Assembly: GCA_039812485.1 (NCBI GenBank)
Contig: JBDIAP010000001.1
Span: 1-64,000, forward strand
Source: Kineosphaera sp039812485
Lineage (GTDB): Bacteria; Actinomycetota; Actinomycetes; Actinomycetales; Dermatophilaceae
Direction of reading: 5' to 3'
DNA: 64,000 nucleotides
Position 1 is the first letter of the stretch; every line of letters starts with the position of its first letter. Both the position numbers and the translations under genes were made by a program. Positions 47,992 through 56,757 of this stretch are shown piece after piece. The notes under the pieces are model-generated. The model was not told where the DNA came from. It made no database searches and saw only the letters and a program-made list of their open reading frames with translations.

Positions 47992-50214
47992 GTGGCAGAC
48001 AAGCCCTCCACCGATCGTTCCGAGACTCGTTCTGTGACGGCGCCGAAAGCGGACGCCGTGGGTTGGTCCGATCTTGACGTGCGCGCCGTCGACACGGTCC
48101 GTGTCCTGGCCGCCGACGCCGTGCAGAAGACGGGCAACGGCCACCCGGGCACGGCGATCAGCCTCGCGCCGCTCGCCTATCTGCTCTACCAGCAGGTCGT
48201 CCGGCACGACGTCACCGACCCACACTGGATCGGTCGCGATCGGTTCGTGCTCTCCGCTGGCCACTCGAGCCTCACGCAATACGTGCAGCTCTACTTCGAC
48301 GGGCTGCTCGAGAAGGCCGACCTGCAGGCGCTGCGCACGTGGGGCTCCAAGACCCCGGGCCACCCCGAGGTGCACCACACGCAGGGCGTCGATCTCACGA
48401 CGGGCCCGCTCGGCTCGGGCGTGGCCACCGGCATCGGCATGGCGATGGCCCAGCGCCGCCAGCGCGGCCTCTACGACCCCGACGCCGCCCCCGGGGAGAG
48501 CGTCTTCGACCACCACATCTACATCGTCGCCGGCGACGGCTGCATGATGGAAGGCGTCTCCGCCGAGGCGAGTTCGCTGGCGGGCACGCAGCAGCTCGGC
48601 AACGTCACGATGTTCTACGACCAGAACCAGATCTCCATCGAGGACGACACCGACGTCTCGTTCACCGAGGACGTCGCCAAGCGCTACGAGGCCTACGGCT
48701 GGGACGTGCGCGTCGTGCCGTGGCGACGCGAGCACGGCACGACCTCGCCGGACTACGTCGAGGACGTCGACGCGCTGATGGAGGCCATCGAGGCCGGACG
48801 CAAGGTCACCGACAAGCCCACGCTCATCGTGGTGCGCACCGTCATCGCCTGGCCCTCGCCGACCAAGCAGGGCTCCGGCAAGTCGCACGGCTCCGCCCTC
48901 GGCGACGACGAAATCAAGGGCATGAAGAAGCTGCTCGGCTTCGACCCCGAGCAGACGTTCGAGGTGTCCGACGAGGTCATCGAGCATGTCCGCGGCAGCC
49001 GCGCGGCCCGCAGCGCCACGCTCCGCAAGGACTGGGACGCCCGGTTCGAGGCGTGGAGCACGGCCAACCCCGACCAGGCGAGGCTGCTCGCCCGGGTGCG
49101 GGCGCACGGCCTGCCCGAGGGCTTCGACGAGGCCTTCCCGACGTGGGAGGCGGACCCCAAGGGCGTCGCCACCCGCGCCGCCTCCGGCAAGGTGCTCACC
49201 GCCCTGGCCGACGTGCTGCCGGAGCTGTGGGGCGGCTCGGCCGACCTCGCGGAGTCCAACAACACGACGATGGGCGGCCAGCCCTCCTTCATCCCCAGCG
49301 ACCGCCAGACGTCCGAGTGGCAGGGCAACCCCTACGGGCGCACCCTGCACTTCGGTGTCCGCGAGAACGCGATGGGCATGATCGTCAACGGCATCGCGCT
49401 CGAGGGCCTGACCCGGGCCTACGGCGGCACGTTCCTCGTGTTCTCCGACTACATGCGGCCCGCGGTGCGGCTCGGAGCGATCCAGGAGTGCGACGCGATA
49501 TACGTGTGGACGCACGACTCGATCGGCCTCGGCGAGGACGGCCCGACCCACCAGCCCATCGAGCACCTCGCGGCGCTGCGGGCCATCCCGGGCCTGGACA
49601 TCGTGCGTCCCGCCGACGCCAACGAGACCGCGCAGGCGTGGAAGTCGATCCTGTCGCGGCACGGGCGGCCCACCGGCCTGGCCCTCTCCCGTCAGGCGCT
49701 GCCGGTCTTCGATCGCGCGACGATGGGTTCGGCGCAGGGGGTGGCCCGCGGGGCCTACGTGCTCGTCGAGGGCTCCGCCGCCACGCCGGACGTCATCCTC
49801 ATCGCCACCGGCTCCGAGGTGTCCCTGGCCGTCGAGGCCGCGCAGACCCTGGAGGGCGAGGGCATCGCGACCCGGGTCGTCTCCATGCCGAGCGTCGAGT
49901 GGTTCGCGCGCGAGGACGACGCCTACAAGGAGGAGGTCCTCCCCCAGGCGGTCAGGGCCCGCGTCAGCGTCGAGGCCGGCAGCCCGCTCGGCTGGCGGGA
50001 GCTCGTCGGGGATTCCGGCAAGATCATCGGCATCGACCACTTCGGTGCGTCCGCCGACGGCAAGACCCTGCTCAGGGAGTTCGGCTTCACCCCCGAGGCC
50101 GTCGTGGCCGCGGCCAAGGAATCGATCGCCCGGGCGCAGGCCGCCGGGGGCCACGCGGTGCCCGGCGGGGACGGACCCGTCGCAGGTCAGGCAGGTTTCG
50201 AGGAAGGAAACTAG
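47992..50214 (+). CDS. tkt: Transketolase
   Basis: 740-residue thiamine-diphosphate enzyme moving two-carbon units in the pentose phosphate pathway. Thiamine-binding GDGCMMEGVSAEA with the following N-Q loop, substrate residues GNGHPGTAISLAPLAY and GLGEDGPTHQPIEHL, and catalytic Glu in FGVRENAMGMIVNG are present. It is longer than the usual 670-700 because of an N-terminal tail (about 25 residues) and a Gly/Ala-rich C-terminal tail. GTG 47992 follows AAGGAGAG. First gene of the operon. Confidence 0.95.
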   Translation: MADKPSTDRSETRSVTAPKADAVGWSDLDVRAVDTVRVLAADAVQKTGNGHPGTAISLAPLAYLLYQQVVRHDVTDPHWIGRDRFVLSAGHSSLTQYVQLYFDGLLEKADLQALRTWGSKTPGHPEVHHTQGVDLTTGPLGSGVATGIGMAMAQRRQRGLYDPDAAPGESVFDHHIYIVAGDGCMMEGVSAEASSLAGTQQLGNVTMFYDQNQISIEDDTDVSFTEDVAKRYEAYGWDVRVVPWRREHGTTSPDYVEDVDALMEAIEAGRKVTDKPTLIVVRTVIAWPSPTKQGSGKSHGSALGDDEIKGMKKLLGFDPEQTFEVSDEVIEHVRGSRAARSATLRKDWDARFEAWSTANPDQARLLARVRAHGLPEGFDEAFPTWEADPKGVATRAASGKVLTALADVLPELWGGSADLAESNNTTMGGQPSFIPSDRQTSEWQGNPYGRTLHFGVRENAMGMIVNGIALEGLTRAYGGTFLVFSDYMRPAVRLGAIQECDAIYVWTHDSIGLGEDGPTHQPIEHLAALRAIPGLDIVRPADANETAQAWKSILSRHGRPTGLALSRQALPVFDRATMGSAQGVARGAYVLVEGSAATPDVILIATGSEVSLAVEAAQTLEGEGIATRVVSMPSVEWFAREDDAYKEEVLPQAVRARVSVEAGSPLGWRELVGDSGKIIGIDHFGASADGKTLLREFGFTPEAVVAAAKESIARAQAAGGHAVPGGDGPVAGQAGFEEGN

Positions 50215-50216
50215 GC

Positions 50217-51353
50217 GTGGTGGACACCGGCAATCTCGCGGCGCTGACGCAGGCCGGCGTCTCCATCTGGCTCGACGACCTCAACCGCACCCTCATTCGC
50301 TCCGGCGAGCTCGAGAAGCTCATCGAGAGTTCCGGGGTCGTGGGGGTGACGACGAACCCGACGATCTTCGCCGCGGCCCTCTCGCAGGGCCAGGCCTACG
50401 ACGACCAGGTCCGGCGTCTCGCCCGGGCCGGCACCAACGTCGAGGCCGCGGTCTTCGACATCACGACGCAGGACGTGCGGGACGCCTGCGATGTGCTGCG
50501 CCCGGTCTTCGACGCCACCGGTGGCCGGGACGGGCGCGTGTCGATCGAGGTCGACCCGCGGCTGGCGCGCGACAAGGCCGGCACCGTCGAGATGGCCCAG
50601 CGCCTGTGGCAGGCGGTCGATCGGCCCAACGTCATGATCAAGATCCCGGCGACCGTCGAGGGCCTGCCCGCCATCGCCGAGTCGATCGCGGCGGGCATCA
50701 GCATCAACGTGACGCTGATCTTTTCGCTCGACCGCTATCGGGGCGTCATGAACGCCTTCCTCACCGGCCTGGAGCAGGCCCGCGAGCACGGGCGCGACCT
50801 GTCGGTCATCCGCTCGGTCGCGTCCTTCTTCGTCTCGCGGGTCGACTCCGAGGTCGACATGCGTCTCGACGCGATCGCCGCCGAGCACCCCGAGCTGGCC
50901 ACGCAGGCCCGGCAGCTCAAGGGCAAGGCCGGCATCGCCAACGCACGCCTGGCCTATCAGGCGTTCGAGGAGGTCTTCGCGACACCGCGGTGGGCCAACC
51001 TCGCCGACGACGGCGCGCACAAGCAGCGCCCGCTGTGGGCCTCGACCGGCGTCAAGAACCCCGACTACCCCGACACGATGTATGTCGTCGAGCTCGTGGC
51101 CCCCGACACGGTGAACACCATGCCCGGCAAGACTCTCGCCGCGGTGGCCGACCACGGTCACATCGAGAGCGACACCGTGACCGGTGGTGTTGCGCAGGCC
51201 GCCGCCGTGCTCGACGATCTCGAGCGCATCGGCGTGTCCTACGTCGACGTCGTGGAGCTGCTGGAGAAGGAGGGGCTCGAGAAGTTCGACGCCTCCTGGG
51301 AGCAACTGCTCGACTCCGTCGACACCGCCCTGACGAAAGCGAAGGACGAGTGA
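50217..51353 (+). CDS. tal: Transaldolase
   Basis: 378 residues, the longer actinobacterial/cyanobacterial subfamily. Lys142 in NVMIKIPATVEG forms the Schiff base, SIWLDDLNRTLI carries the conserved Asp near the N-terminus, and GVTTNPTIFAAAL the substrate loop. VSRVDSEVDMRLD and STGVKNPDYPDTMYVVEL are typical of this subfamily. AGGAAGG precedes the GTG start, 2 bases after the tkt stop. The stop overlaps the zwf start (GTGA). Confidence 0.95.
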   Translation: MVDTGNLAALTQAGVSIWLDDLNRTLIRSGELEKLIESSGVVGVTTNPTIFAAALSQGQAYDDQVRRLARAGTNVEAAVFDITTQDVRDACDVLRPVFDATGGRDGRVSIEVDPRLARDKAGTVEMAQRLWQAVDRPNVMIKIPATVEGLPAIAESIAAGISINVTLIFSLDRYRGVMNAFLTGLEQAREHGRDLSVIRSVASFFVSRVDSEVDMRLDAIAAEHPELATQARQLKGKAGIANARLAYQAFEEVFATPRWANLADDGAHKQRPLWASTGVKNPDYPDTMYVVELVAPDTVNTMPGKTLAAVADHGHIESDTVTGGVAQAAAVLDDLERIGVSYVDVVELLEKEGLEKFDASWEQLLDSVDTALTKAKDE

Positions 51354-52894
51354 GCCAGACCCTGTTCGGTCCCGGCCTGAACCCGCTGCGCGACCCGCGC
51401 GACAAACGACTCCCCCGCATCGCGGGCCCCTGCAGCATGGTGATGTTCGGCGTCACCGGCGACCTGGCCCGCAAGAAGCTCATGCCGGCGATCTATGACC
51501 TGTCCAACCGCGGGCTGCTGCCGCCGGGCTTCGCGCTCGTCGGTTTCGCCCGCCGCGACTGGGAGGACCAGGACTTCGGCAACGTCGTCCACGACTCCGT
51601 GCGCACCCACGCCCGCACCCCCTTCCAGGAGGAGGTGTGGCGCCAGCTGGCCGAGGGGCTGCGGTTCGTGCCGGGCACGTTCGACGACCCGAAGGCCTTC
51701 GAGCAGCTCGCCACGACCCTGCGCGGGCTCGACGAGGAGCGCGGCACCGGGGGCAACCACGCCTTCTACCTGTCGATCCCGCCGGGCAACTTCGCCGGCG
51801 TGTGCGAGCAGCTTCAGCGCTCCGGCCTCACCGAGCAGCACGGCGACTCGTGGCGGCGCGTCGTCATCGAGAAGCCCTTCGGTCACGACCTGGCGAGCGC
51901 CCGGGCGCTCAACGACATCGTCGAGACCGTCTTCCCGCCCGACTCCGTCTTCCGCATCGACCACTACCTCGGCAAGGAGACGGTGCAGAACCTGCTGGCG
52001 ATGCGCTTCGCGAACCAGATGTACGAGCCGATCTGGAACAGCAACTACGTCGACCACGTGCAGATCACGATGGCCGAGGACATCGGCATCGGCGGGCGCG
52101 CCGGCTACTACGACGGCATCGGCGCGGCGCGCGACGTCATCCAGAACCACCTCCTGCAGCTCCTGGCCCTCACGGCGATGGAGGAGCCGGTCGCCTTCGA
52201 CGCCAAGCACCTGCGGGCCGAGAAGGAGAAGGTGCTCTCGGCGGTGCGGCTGGCGGGCCCTGTCGAGGAGGCCACGGCGCGCGGACAATACGCCGCCGGC
52301 TGGCAGGGCGGCGAGAAGGTCATCGGCTACCTGCAGGAAGAGGGTGTCGACCCCGGATCGATCACCGAGACCTACGCGGCGCTCAAGCTCGAGGTGGCCA
52401 CGCGGCGATGGGCCGGCGTGCCCTTCTACCTGCGCACGGGCAAGCGCCTGCCGAAGCGGGTCACCGAGATCGCCGTCGTCTTCAAGCGCGCCCCGCACCT
52501 GCCCTTCAACGACACCGAGACCGAGGAGCTGGGGCAGAACGCCATCGTCATCCGGGTGCAACCCGACGAGGGCGTGACGATCCGGTTCGGATCGAAGGTG
52601 CCCGGGGCGCAGATGGAGGTGCGCGACGTGACGATGGACTTCGGCTACGGCCGCGCCTTCACCGAGTCCAGCCCCGAGGCCTACGAGCGGCTCATCCTCG
52701 ACGTGCTGCTCGGTGACCCACCGCTCTTCCCGCGGCATCAGGAGGTCGAGCTGTCCTGGCAGATCCTCGACCCGGTGACGAGGGCGTGGGCCGAATGCGG
52801 CAACGTGCCGGAGCCGTATGCCTCCGGGCACTGGGGTCCGAATTCCGCCCACGAGATGCTCGCCCGCGACGGACGCCACTGGAGGATGCCGTGA
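51350..52894 (+). CDS. zwf: Glucose-6-phosphate 1-dehydrogenase
   Basis: 514 residues. N-terminal NADP fold with GVTGDLARKKLMPA (about 34-47), active site RIDHYLGKETVQN near 202-214 with the substrate-binding His-Tyr-Lys, and the EKPFGHD motif near 176. It makes 6-phosphogluconolactone and NADPH. GTG start overlaps the tal stop with GAAGGAC upstream; the stop overlaps opcA (GTGA). Actinobacterial enzymes of this kind rely on OpcA for assembly or redox control. Confidence 0.96.
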   Translation: MSQTLFGPGLNPLRDPRDKRLPRIAGPCSMVMFGVTGDLARKKLMPAIYDLSNRGLLPPGFALVGFARRDWEDQDFGNVVHDSVRTHARTPFQEEVWRQLAEGLRFVPGTFDDPKAFEQLATTLRGLDEERGTGGNHAFYLSIPPGNFAGVCEQLQRSGLTEQHGDSWRRVVIEKPFGHDLASARALNDIVETVFPPDSVFRIDHYLGKETVQNLLAMRFANQMYEPIWNSNYVDHVQITMAEDIGIGGRAGYYDGIGAARDVIQNHLLQLLALTAMEEPVAFDAKHLRAEKEKVLSAVRLAGPVEEATARGQYAAGWQGGEKVIGYLQEEGVDPGSITETYAALKLEVATRRWAGVPFYLRTGKRLPKRVTEIAVVFKRAPHLPFNDTETEELGQNAIVIRVQPDEGVTIRFGSKVPGAQMEVRDVTMDFGYGRAFTESSPEAYERLILDVLLGDPPLFPRHQEVELSWQILDPVTRAWAECGNVPEPYASGHWGPNSAHEMLARDGRHWRMP

Positions 52895-53868
52895 TCGTCG
52901 ACCTGCCTGCCACGTCCGTCGGGGCCGTGGCCAAGAAGCTCGTCCGGCTGCGGGAGGACGTCGGCGCGATGGCGCTGGGCCGGGTGCTCACGCTCATCAT
53001 CGTCACCGACGAGCGTGACGCCGAGAGCGCGCTCGACATCGCGGGGGACGCGACCCGCCAGCATCCCAGCCGCATCGTGTGCGTCGTCACCGGCAACCGA
53101 CGGGCCGCCAACCGCATCGACGCCCAGATCAGGGTCGGCGGCGACGCGGGAGCGAGCGAGGTCGTCGTGCTGCGCCTCTACGGGGAGCTCACCAAGCACG
53201 GCGAGGCGGTCGTGCTGCCGCTGCTGCTCGCCGACTCGCCTGTCGTCGCGTGGTGGCCCTACGAGGGCCCGAAGAACGCGGCGCAGGATCCGATCGGCCA
53301 ACTGGCGTCGCGGCGGATCACCGACAGCGAGCACTCCCCGAGCCCGCCGAAGGCCATCTCCGCGCGCGCCAAGACGTATGTCGACGGCGACACCGACCTC
53401 GTGTGGACTCGCACGACGAAATGGCGCGGGCTGCTGGCCGCCGCCCTCGACCAGCCCCCCTACGAGCCGGTCACGGCGATCACGGTCGCCGGCGGGCTCG
53501 ACTCCGCCTCGTGCGACCTCCTCGCCGGATGGCTGGCGAGCTACCTCGAGGCGCCCGTGACGCGGGCGCGGACGCCCGCCGGCACCGGGCTCGTCAGCGT
53601 GCGGCTCGAGCGGGCGTCCGGCAACGTCGACCTCGTGCGGCCCGACGGCGCCATCGCGACGCTGGACCAGGTCGGTCAGCCCACCCGGCGGGTCGCGCTA
53701 CCGCGGCGCTCCGACGCCGAATGCCTCGCCGACGAGCTCGCCCGCCTCGACTCCGACGAGGTCTACGAGCGGGTGCTGCACGACGGGCTGCGGCGACTCC
53801 ACGACAGGCGCACGATGCCCGCGGCCGAGGCGGTGGAGCAGGGGCTCGCTCCGTCGCCCGACGGGTAG
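52891..53868 (+). CDS. opcA: OpcA, glucose-6-phosphate dehydrogenase assembly/activator protein
   Basis: 325 residues starting MIVDLPATSVGAVAKKLV, with RLYGELTKHGEAVVLPLLLADSPVV (quoted in parts: RLYGELTKHGEAV, LLLADSPVVAWWPYEGP) typical of the actinobacterial and cyanobacterial family. It binds the dehydrogenase and raises its activity. GGAGGATGCC precedes the GTG, which overlaps the zwf stop. It is last in the operon; the 6-phosphogluconolactonase gene that usually follows is absent here. Confidence 0.93.
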   Translation: MIVDLPATSVGAVAKKLVRLREDVGAMALGRVLTLIIVTDERDAESALDIAGDATRQHPSRIVCVVTGNRRAANRIDAQIRVGGDAGASEVVVLRLYGELTKHGEAVVLPLLLADSPVVAWWPYEGPKNAAQDPIGQLASRRITDSEHSPSPPKAISARAKTYVDGDTDLVWTRTTKWRGLLAAALDQPPYEPVTAITVAGGLDSASCDLLAGWLASYLEAPVTRARTPAGTGLVSVRLERASGNVDLVRPDGAIATLDQVGQPTRRVALPRRSDAECLADELARLDSDEVYERVLHDGLRRLHDRRTMPAAEAVEQGLAPSPDG

Positions 53869-53929
53869 CTCACCCAGGCCCACGACGACGCCGAGGCGCA
53901 GCCGGTGCAGTAGGCCGTCGACCCCTGCA

Positions 53930-53963
53930 CACCCAGCACGAGCGAACACCCAGCACGAGCGAA
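53930..53963. repeat. Perfect 17-bp tandem duplication before the opcA terminator
   Basis: CACCCAGCACGAGCGAA occurs twice in direct succession (53930-53946 and 53947-53963), and the second copy runs into the terminator stem. Confidence 0.85.
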
Positions 53964-53989
53964 GGGAGCCCCACCAGGGGCTCCCTTCG
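53960..53989 (+). terminator. Strong hairpin terminator of the tkt-tal-zwf-opcA operon
   Basis: Perfect 13-bp stem CGAAGGGAGCCCC / GGGGCTCCCTTCG with the tetraloop ACCA. Confidence 0.85.
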
Positions 53990-54057
53990 TCACTCGTGGC
54001 GTGACTCCCGCCGTCGGCGTCGGGCCGCGGTGGCCGGCGGTGGGGCCGCCCGCCTGC

Positions 54058-54660
54058 TCATCGCCTCGGGGTGAGCCGCTGGGTGCTGCGACGCACATCC
54101 TGGACCCTCCCGAGGACAGGCGGCTCGAAGCCGAGGAGGCCGGATTCGTGCCGGCGCGGCTCGACGGAAGCGGTGTCGCCCCTGAGCGCCCGCCGCCGAC
54201 GGTCGAGGCGCACCCCCTGCACGCCGAGGCTCACCGCGATGTAGACGAACATCGACGCCGAGTCGAAGGCCGGGGCGCCGCCGGTCACCCCGAAGAGACG
54301 CGGCACGAGGGTCGAGCTCACCGCGTGCAGCCCGAACGCGGCGAGCCACAGCAGCAGCGTGAGCATCGTGCCGCTACGCAGCCACATGCCGTCCTGCCCC
54401 GGCCACAGCCGGTAGGAGTCCGCGCGCGGGACGGCGATGAGGCCCGCCGCAACGAGTGCGACGACCAAGGCCACCCATTGCCCGAGCGGCACGGAGCCGT
54501 GCCAAACGAACGGTGCGAGCTGGTAGAGGCCGAGGACGCCGAGGACGGCGGGGACCTTGAACGGGTTGTCCCGAAGTGGTCGCGTGGCCAGCTGCCGCCA
54601 CAGGACGAGAGCGATGACGATGGCGATCGGAGCTGCCGAGAGCAGGAGCTGCGTGGTCAT
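54058..54660 (-). CDS. Polytopic membrane protein of unknown function (CcdC/DUF1453-like)
   Basis: 200 residues with five or so membrane helices (for example APIAIVIALVLWRQL, WVALVVALVAAGLIAV, LTLLLWLAAFGLHAV) and a basic cytoplasmic tail. The TRPLRDNPFKVP motif after helix one and the general layout resemble CcdC/DUF1453-like proteins, which is a weak similarity. It is divergent from the histidine kinase gene, so it may be a target or partner of that pair. GGAG precedes the ATG; the longer frame is shadow. Confidence 0.7.
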   Translation of the reverse strand: MTTQLLLSAAPIAIVIALVLWRQLATRPLRDNPFKVPAVLGVLGLYQLAPFVWHGSVPLGQWVALVVALVAAGLIAVPRADSYRLWPGQDGMWLRSGTMLTLLLWLAAFGLHAVSSTLVPRLFGVTGGAPAFDSASMFVYIAVSLGVQGVRLDRRRRALRGDTASVEPRRHESGLLGFEPPVLGRVQDVRRSTQRLTPRR

Positions 54661-54796
54661 GGCTCCACGATGGCTGGGCGGGGGCCCACCGCGCCTCGGC
54701 CCGGGGGTGGAGACGAGGTTGAGCCCGGGTGGAGCTGGGGTCGATACGCGACCGCAGGGCTCTGGCCGGCAGGTGCCGGGAGTGACCGTTTTGCCT

Positions 54797-55984
54797 ATGG
54801 AGTCGCTCGCCCGCGAGGCTTTCCGCGCCGACCGGCTGGCGCTGCGACTGCTTGTCGCCGCGGGCGCCGTCGGGTCGGCCGCGTCGGCAGCTCCCGGCGT
54901 GACGGGCGCCCGCCTGTGGATGGGCTGGGTGGCGATCGCGACGTTCTCGGTGGTCCACATCGCGGTGCTCGAGGGTCCCGGGTTGCCTCCGGTGTGGCGA
55001 CACGACAGGCGCAGCTCCCTCGTCGGGCTCGTCGTCCTCGCGGCCGCGGCCGTGGGGGCGCTCCTGTCGTTCGACGTGCACCCCGCGCTGATCTGGTTGC
55101 CCCTCGTGGTCGTCGTCCAGGCCGCCCGCTCACTGCCGCCCTGGCCCGCGGTCGCGGTGGCGGCCGGGCCGTCGCTCGCCGTGGTGGCCGCGTCGTGGCA
55201 GGACGGTCAGAGCCTGCAGTCGGCCGGGCTCAACCTCGTGATCGCCGGGCTCGTCTTCGCGTTCATGGTGCTGCGGCGCCGCCAACGGGACCTCGACGAC
55301 CTTGCCGCCGCCCAGCGGGAGGTCATCGAGCGCGAGCGCGCGAGGGCGGCTTCGGCCGATCTGCAGCGCGAGATCGGCGCTCGCCTGCACGACGTCCTGG
55401 CGCACACCCTCTCCGGGCTCGTCGTCTCGCTGACCACGGCCTCGCTGCAGGCTCGGGCGGAGTCGGCCTCGCCCGAGCTGCGGGATCGTCTCGATGCGGC
55501 GACCGAGCTGGCCCGGTCCGGCCTGGTGGAAGCCCGGCAGGCGGTCGAGTCGCTGCGTCCGCGCACCGAGCCGACGCCGGGGCTGCCCGGGGGCCGACCG
55601 ACGGCCGAGGGCCTGACCGCATGGTTCGAGGTCGCCGCGGATCGGCTCTCTCGCTCCGCGGGCGCGCGGGTGCGGTTGACCGGCGATCTGGGGCTCGTGC
55701 CCCCGGACCAGGCCGATCTCGCCCGTTCCGTGCTCATGGAGTCGCTGACGAACTCGCTGCGCCATTCCCCCGCGTGCACCGTCGAGGTGAGCGCCGATCC
55801 CGTGGCGCTGTCCGTCGTCTCGCGTCGAGAACGCGACCCGGCGGGCGGTCCTGAGAGCGGACCTCATCCCAGCGGCCGACACGGGCTCGCCGGGCTGCGT
55901 CGACGCGTCGAGGCGGCCGGCGGGAGACTGCACGCCGGGCCTACCGAGCAGGGGTGGACCCTTCGATGGGAGTTCGCGACATGA
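54797..55984 (+). CDS. Sensor histidine kinase, HisKA_3/NarX-DesK type
   Basis: 395 residues with an N-terminal membrane sensor of about five helices (about 15-150) and no large outer domain. A coiled stretch (AAQREVIERERARAASADLQ) leads to the dimer domain with phosphoacceptor His198 in RLHDVLAHTLSGLVVS. The ATPase domain has an N-box MESLTNSLRHSP, but the first Gly box is replaced by VVSRRERDPAGG; GRHGLAGLRRRVEAAGG is intact. It is coupled to the regulator by ATGA. The start at ATG 54797 is not certain; an in-frame GTG lies at 54782. Confidence 0.85.
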   Translation: MESLAREAFRADRLALRLLVAAGAVGSAASAAPGVTGARLWMGWVAIATFSVVHIAVLEGPGLPPVWRHDRRSSLVGLVVLAAAAVGALLSFDVHPALIWLPLVVVVQAARSLPPWPAVAVAAGPSLAVVAASWQDGQSLQSAGLNLVIAGLVFAFMVLRRRQRDLDDLAAAQREVIERERARAASADLQREIGARLHDVLAHTLSGLVVSLTTASLQARAESASPELRDRLDAATELARSGLVEARQAVESLRPRTEPTPGLPGGRPTAEGLTAWFEVAADRLSRSAGARVRLTGDLGLVPPDQADLARSVLMESLTNSLRHSPACTVEVSADPVALSVVSRRERDPAGGPESGPHPSGRHGLAGLRRRVEAAGGRLHAGPTEQGWTLRWEFAT

Positions 55985-56733
55985 CATCCGCGCCGGACGA
56001 GGGCCAGAGCGTCAGCGTCGTCGTCGCCGACGACCAGACCGTCGTGCGCGAGGGGCTTCGGGCCATGCTGGGCTTCCTGCCGGGCATCGTCGTCGTCGCG
56101 ACGGCGGCGAGTGCCGAGGAGGCCCTCGACCTCGTGGCTCGACACGACCCCGATGTGCTGCTCACCGACCTGCGGATGCCGGGCATCGGCGGGGTCGAGG
56201 GCATCCGACGACTGCGCGACTCCGGGGCGCGGACCCGCGCGGTCGCCCTCACGACCTACGACGACGGCGACACGATCCGGGCCGCGCTGGGAGCCGGTGC
56301 CCTCGGCTTCCTCAACAAGGACTCCGACCCGGCGACCCTGGCGACAGCGATCCAGGCGGCGGCCGCGGGCCGCAGCCTGCTCGACGCTCGGGTCATCGAC
56401 GCTGTCGTGCGGGGCGCGCCCGCGCAGGCGCCTCTCGCCGATCGCGGTAATACCGAGGACTTCAGCACCGCCCGAGCCGACGTGCCCGGTCAAGCGGCCC
56501 GGCATCCCGACGGACTCACCGAGCGCGAGGTCGACGTCCTGCGGCTCATCGCGTCCGGGCTCGCCAACGGCCAGATCGCCCGCGAACTGTACGTCTCCCT
56601 GAGCACCGTCAAGACTCACGTCAACCATCTCTTCGCCAAGACCTGCTGCACCTCGCGCGCCGACCTCGTGCGTTACGCCTACGACCATGCCCTGACGCCC
56701 GGGCCGTGCGGCGAGCACTCGCCTCGCCGGTGA
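55981..56733 (+). CDS. NarL/FixJ-family response regulator
   Basis: 250 residues: receiver domain (about 10-125) with acidic pair Asp17-Asp18, phosphoacceptor Asp63 in LLTDLRMPG and Lys in FLNKDS; a disordered linker of about 45 residues (longer than usual); and a LuxR-type helix-turn-helix (about 180-240, LTEREVDVLRLIASGLANGQIA read as LTEREVDVLRL and GLANGQIARELYVS). The ATG overlaps the kinase stop. Targets are unknown; the divergent membrane protein gene is the nearest candidate. Confidence 0.9.
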   Translation: MTSAPDEGQSVSVVVADDQTVVREGLRAMLGFLPGIVVVATAASAEEALDLVARHDPDVLLTDLRMPGIGGVEGIRRLRDSGARTRAVALTTYDDGDTIRAALGAGALGFLNKDSDPATLATAIQAAAAGRSLLDARVIDAVVRGAPAQAPLADRGNTEDFSTARADVPGQAARHPDGLTEREVDVLRLIASGLANGQIARELYVSLSTVKTHVNHLFAKTCCTSRADLVRYAYDHALTPGPCGEHSPRR

Positions 56734-56757
56734 CACCGGGGACGCCCGCGCCGGTCG

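Noticed and set aside
54001..55854. 617-codon plus frame spanning the membrane protein and kinase genes
   Set aside because: Low-complexity Arg/Gly/Glu-rich sequence antisense or out of frame to two genes with clear membrane or kinase motifs.
55800..55860. Frameshift in the histidine kinase ATPase domain
   Set aside because: The degenerate G1 box suggested one, but neither alternative frame restores the motif and many DesK-type actinobacterial kinases lack it.
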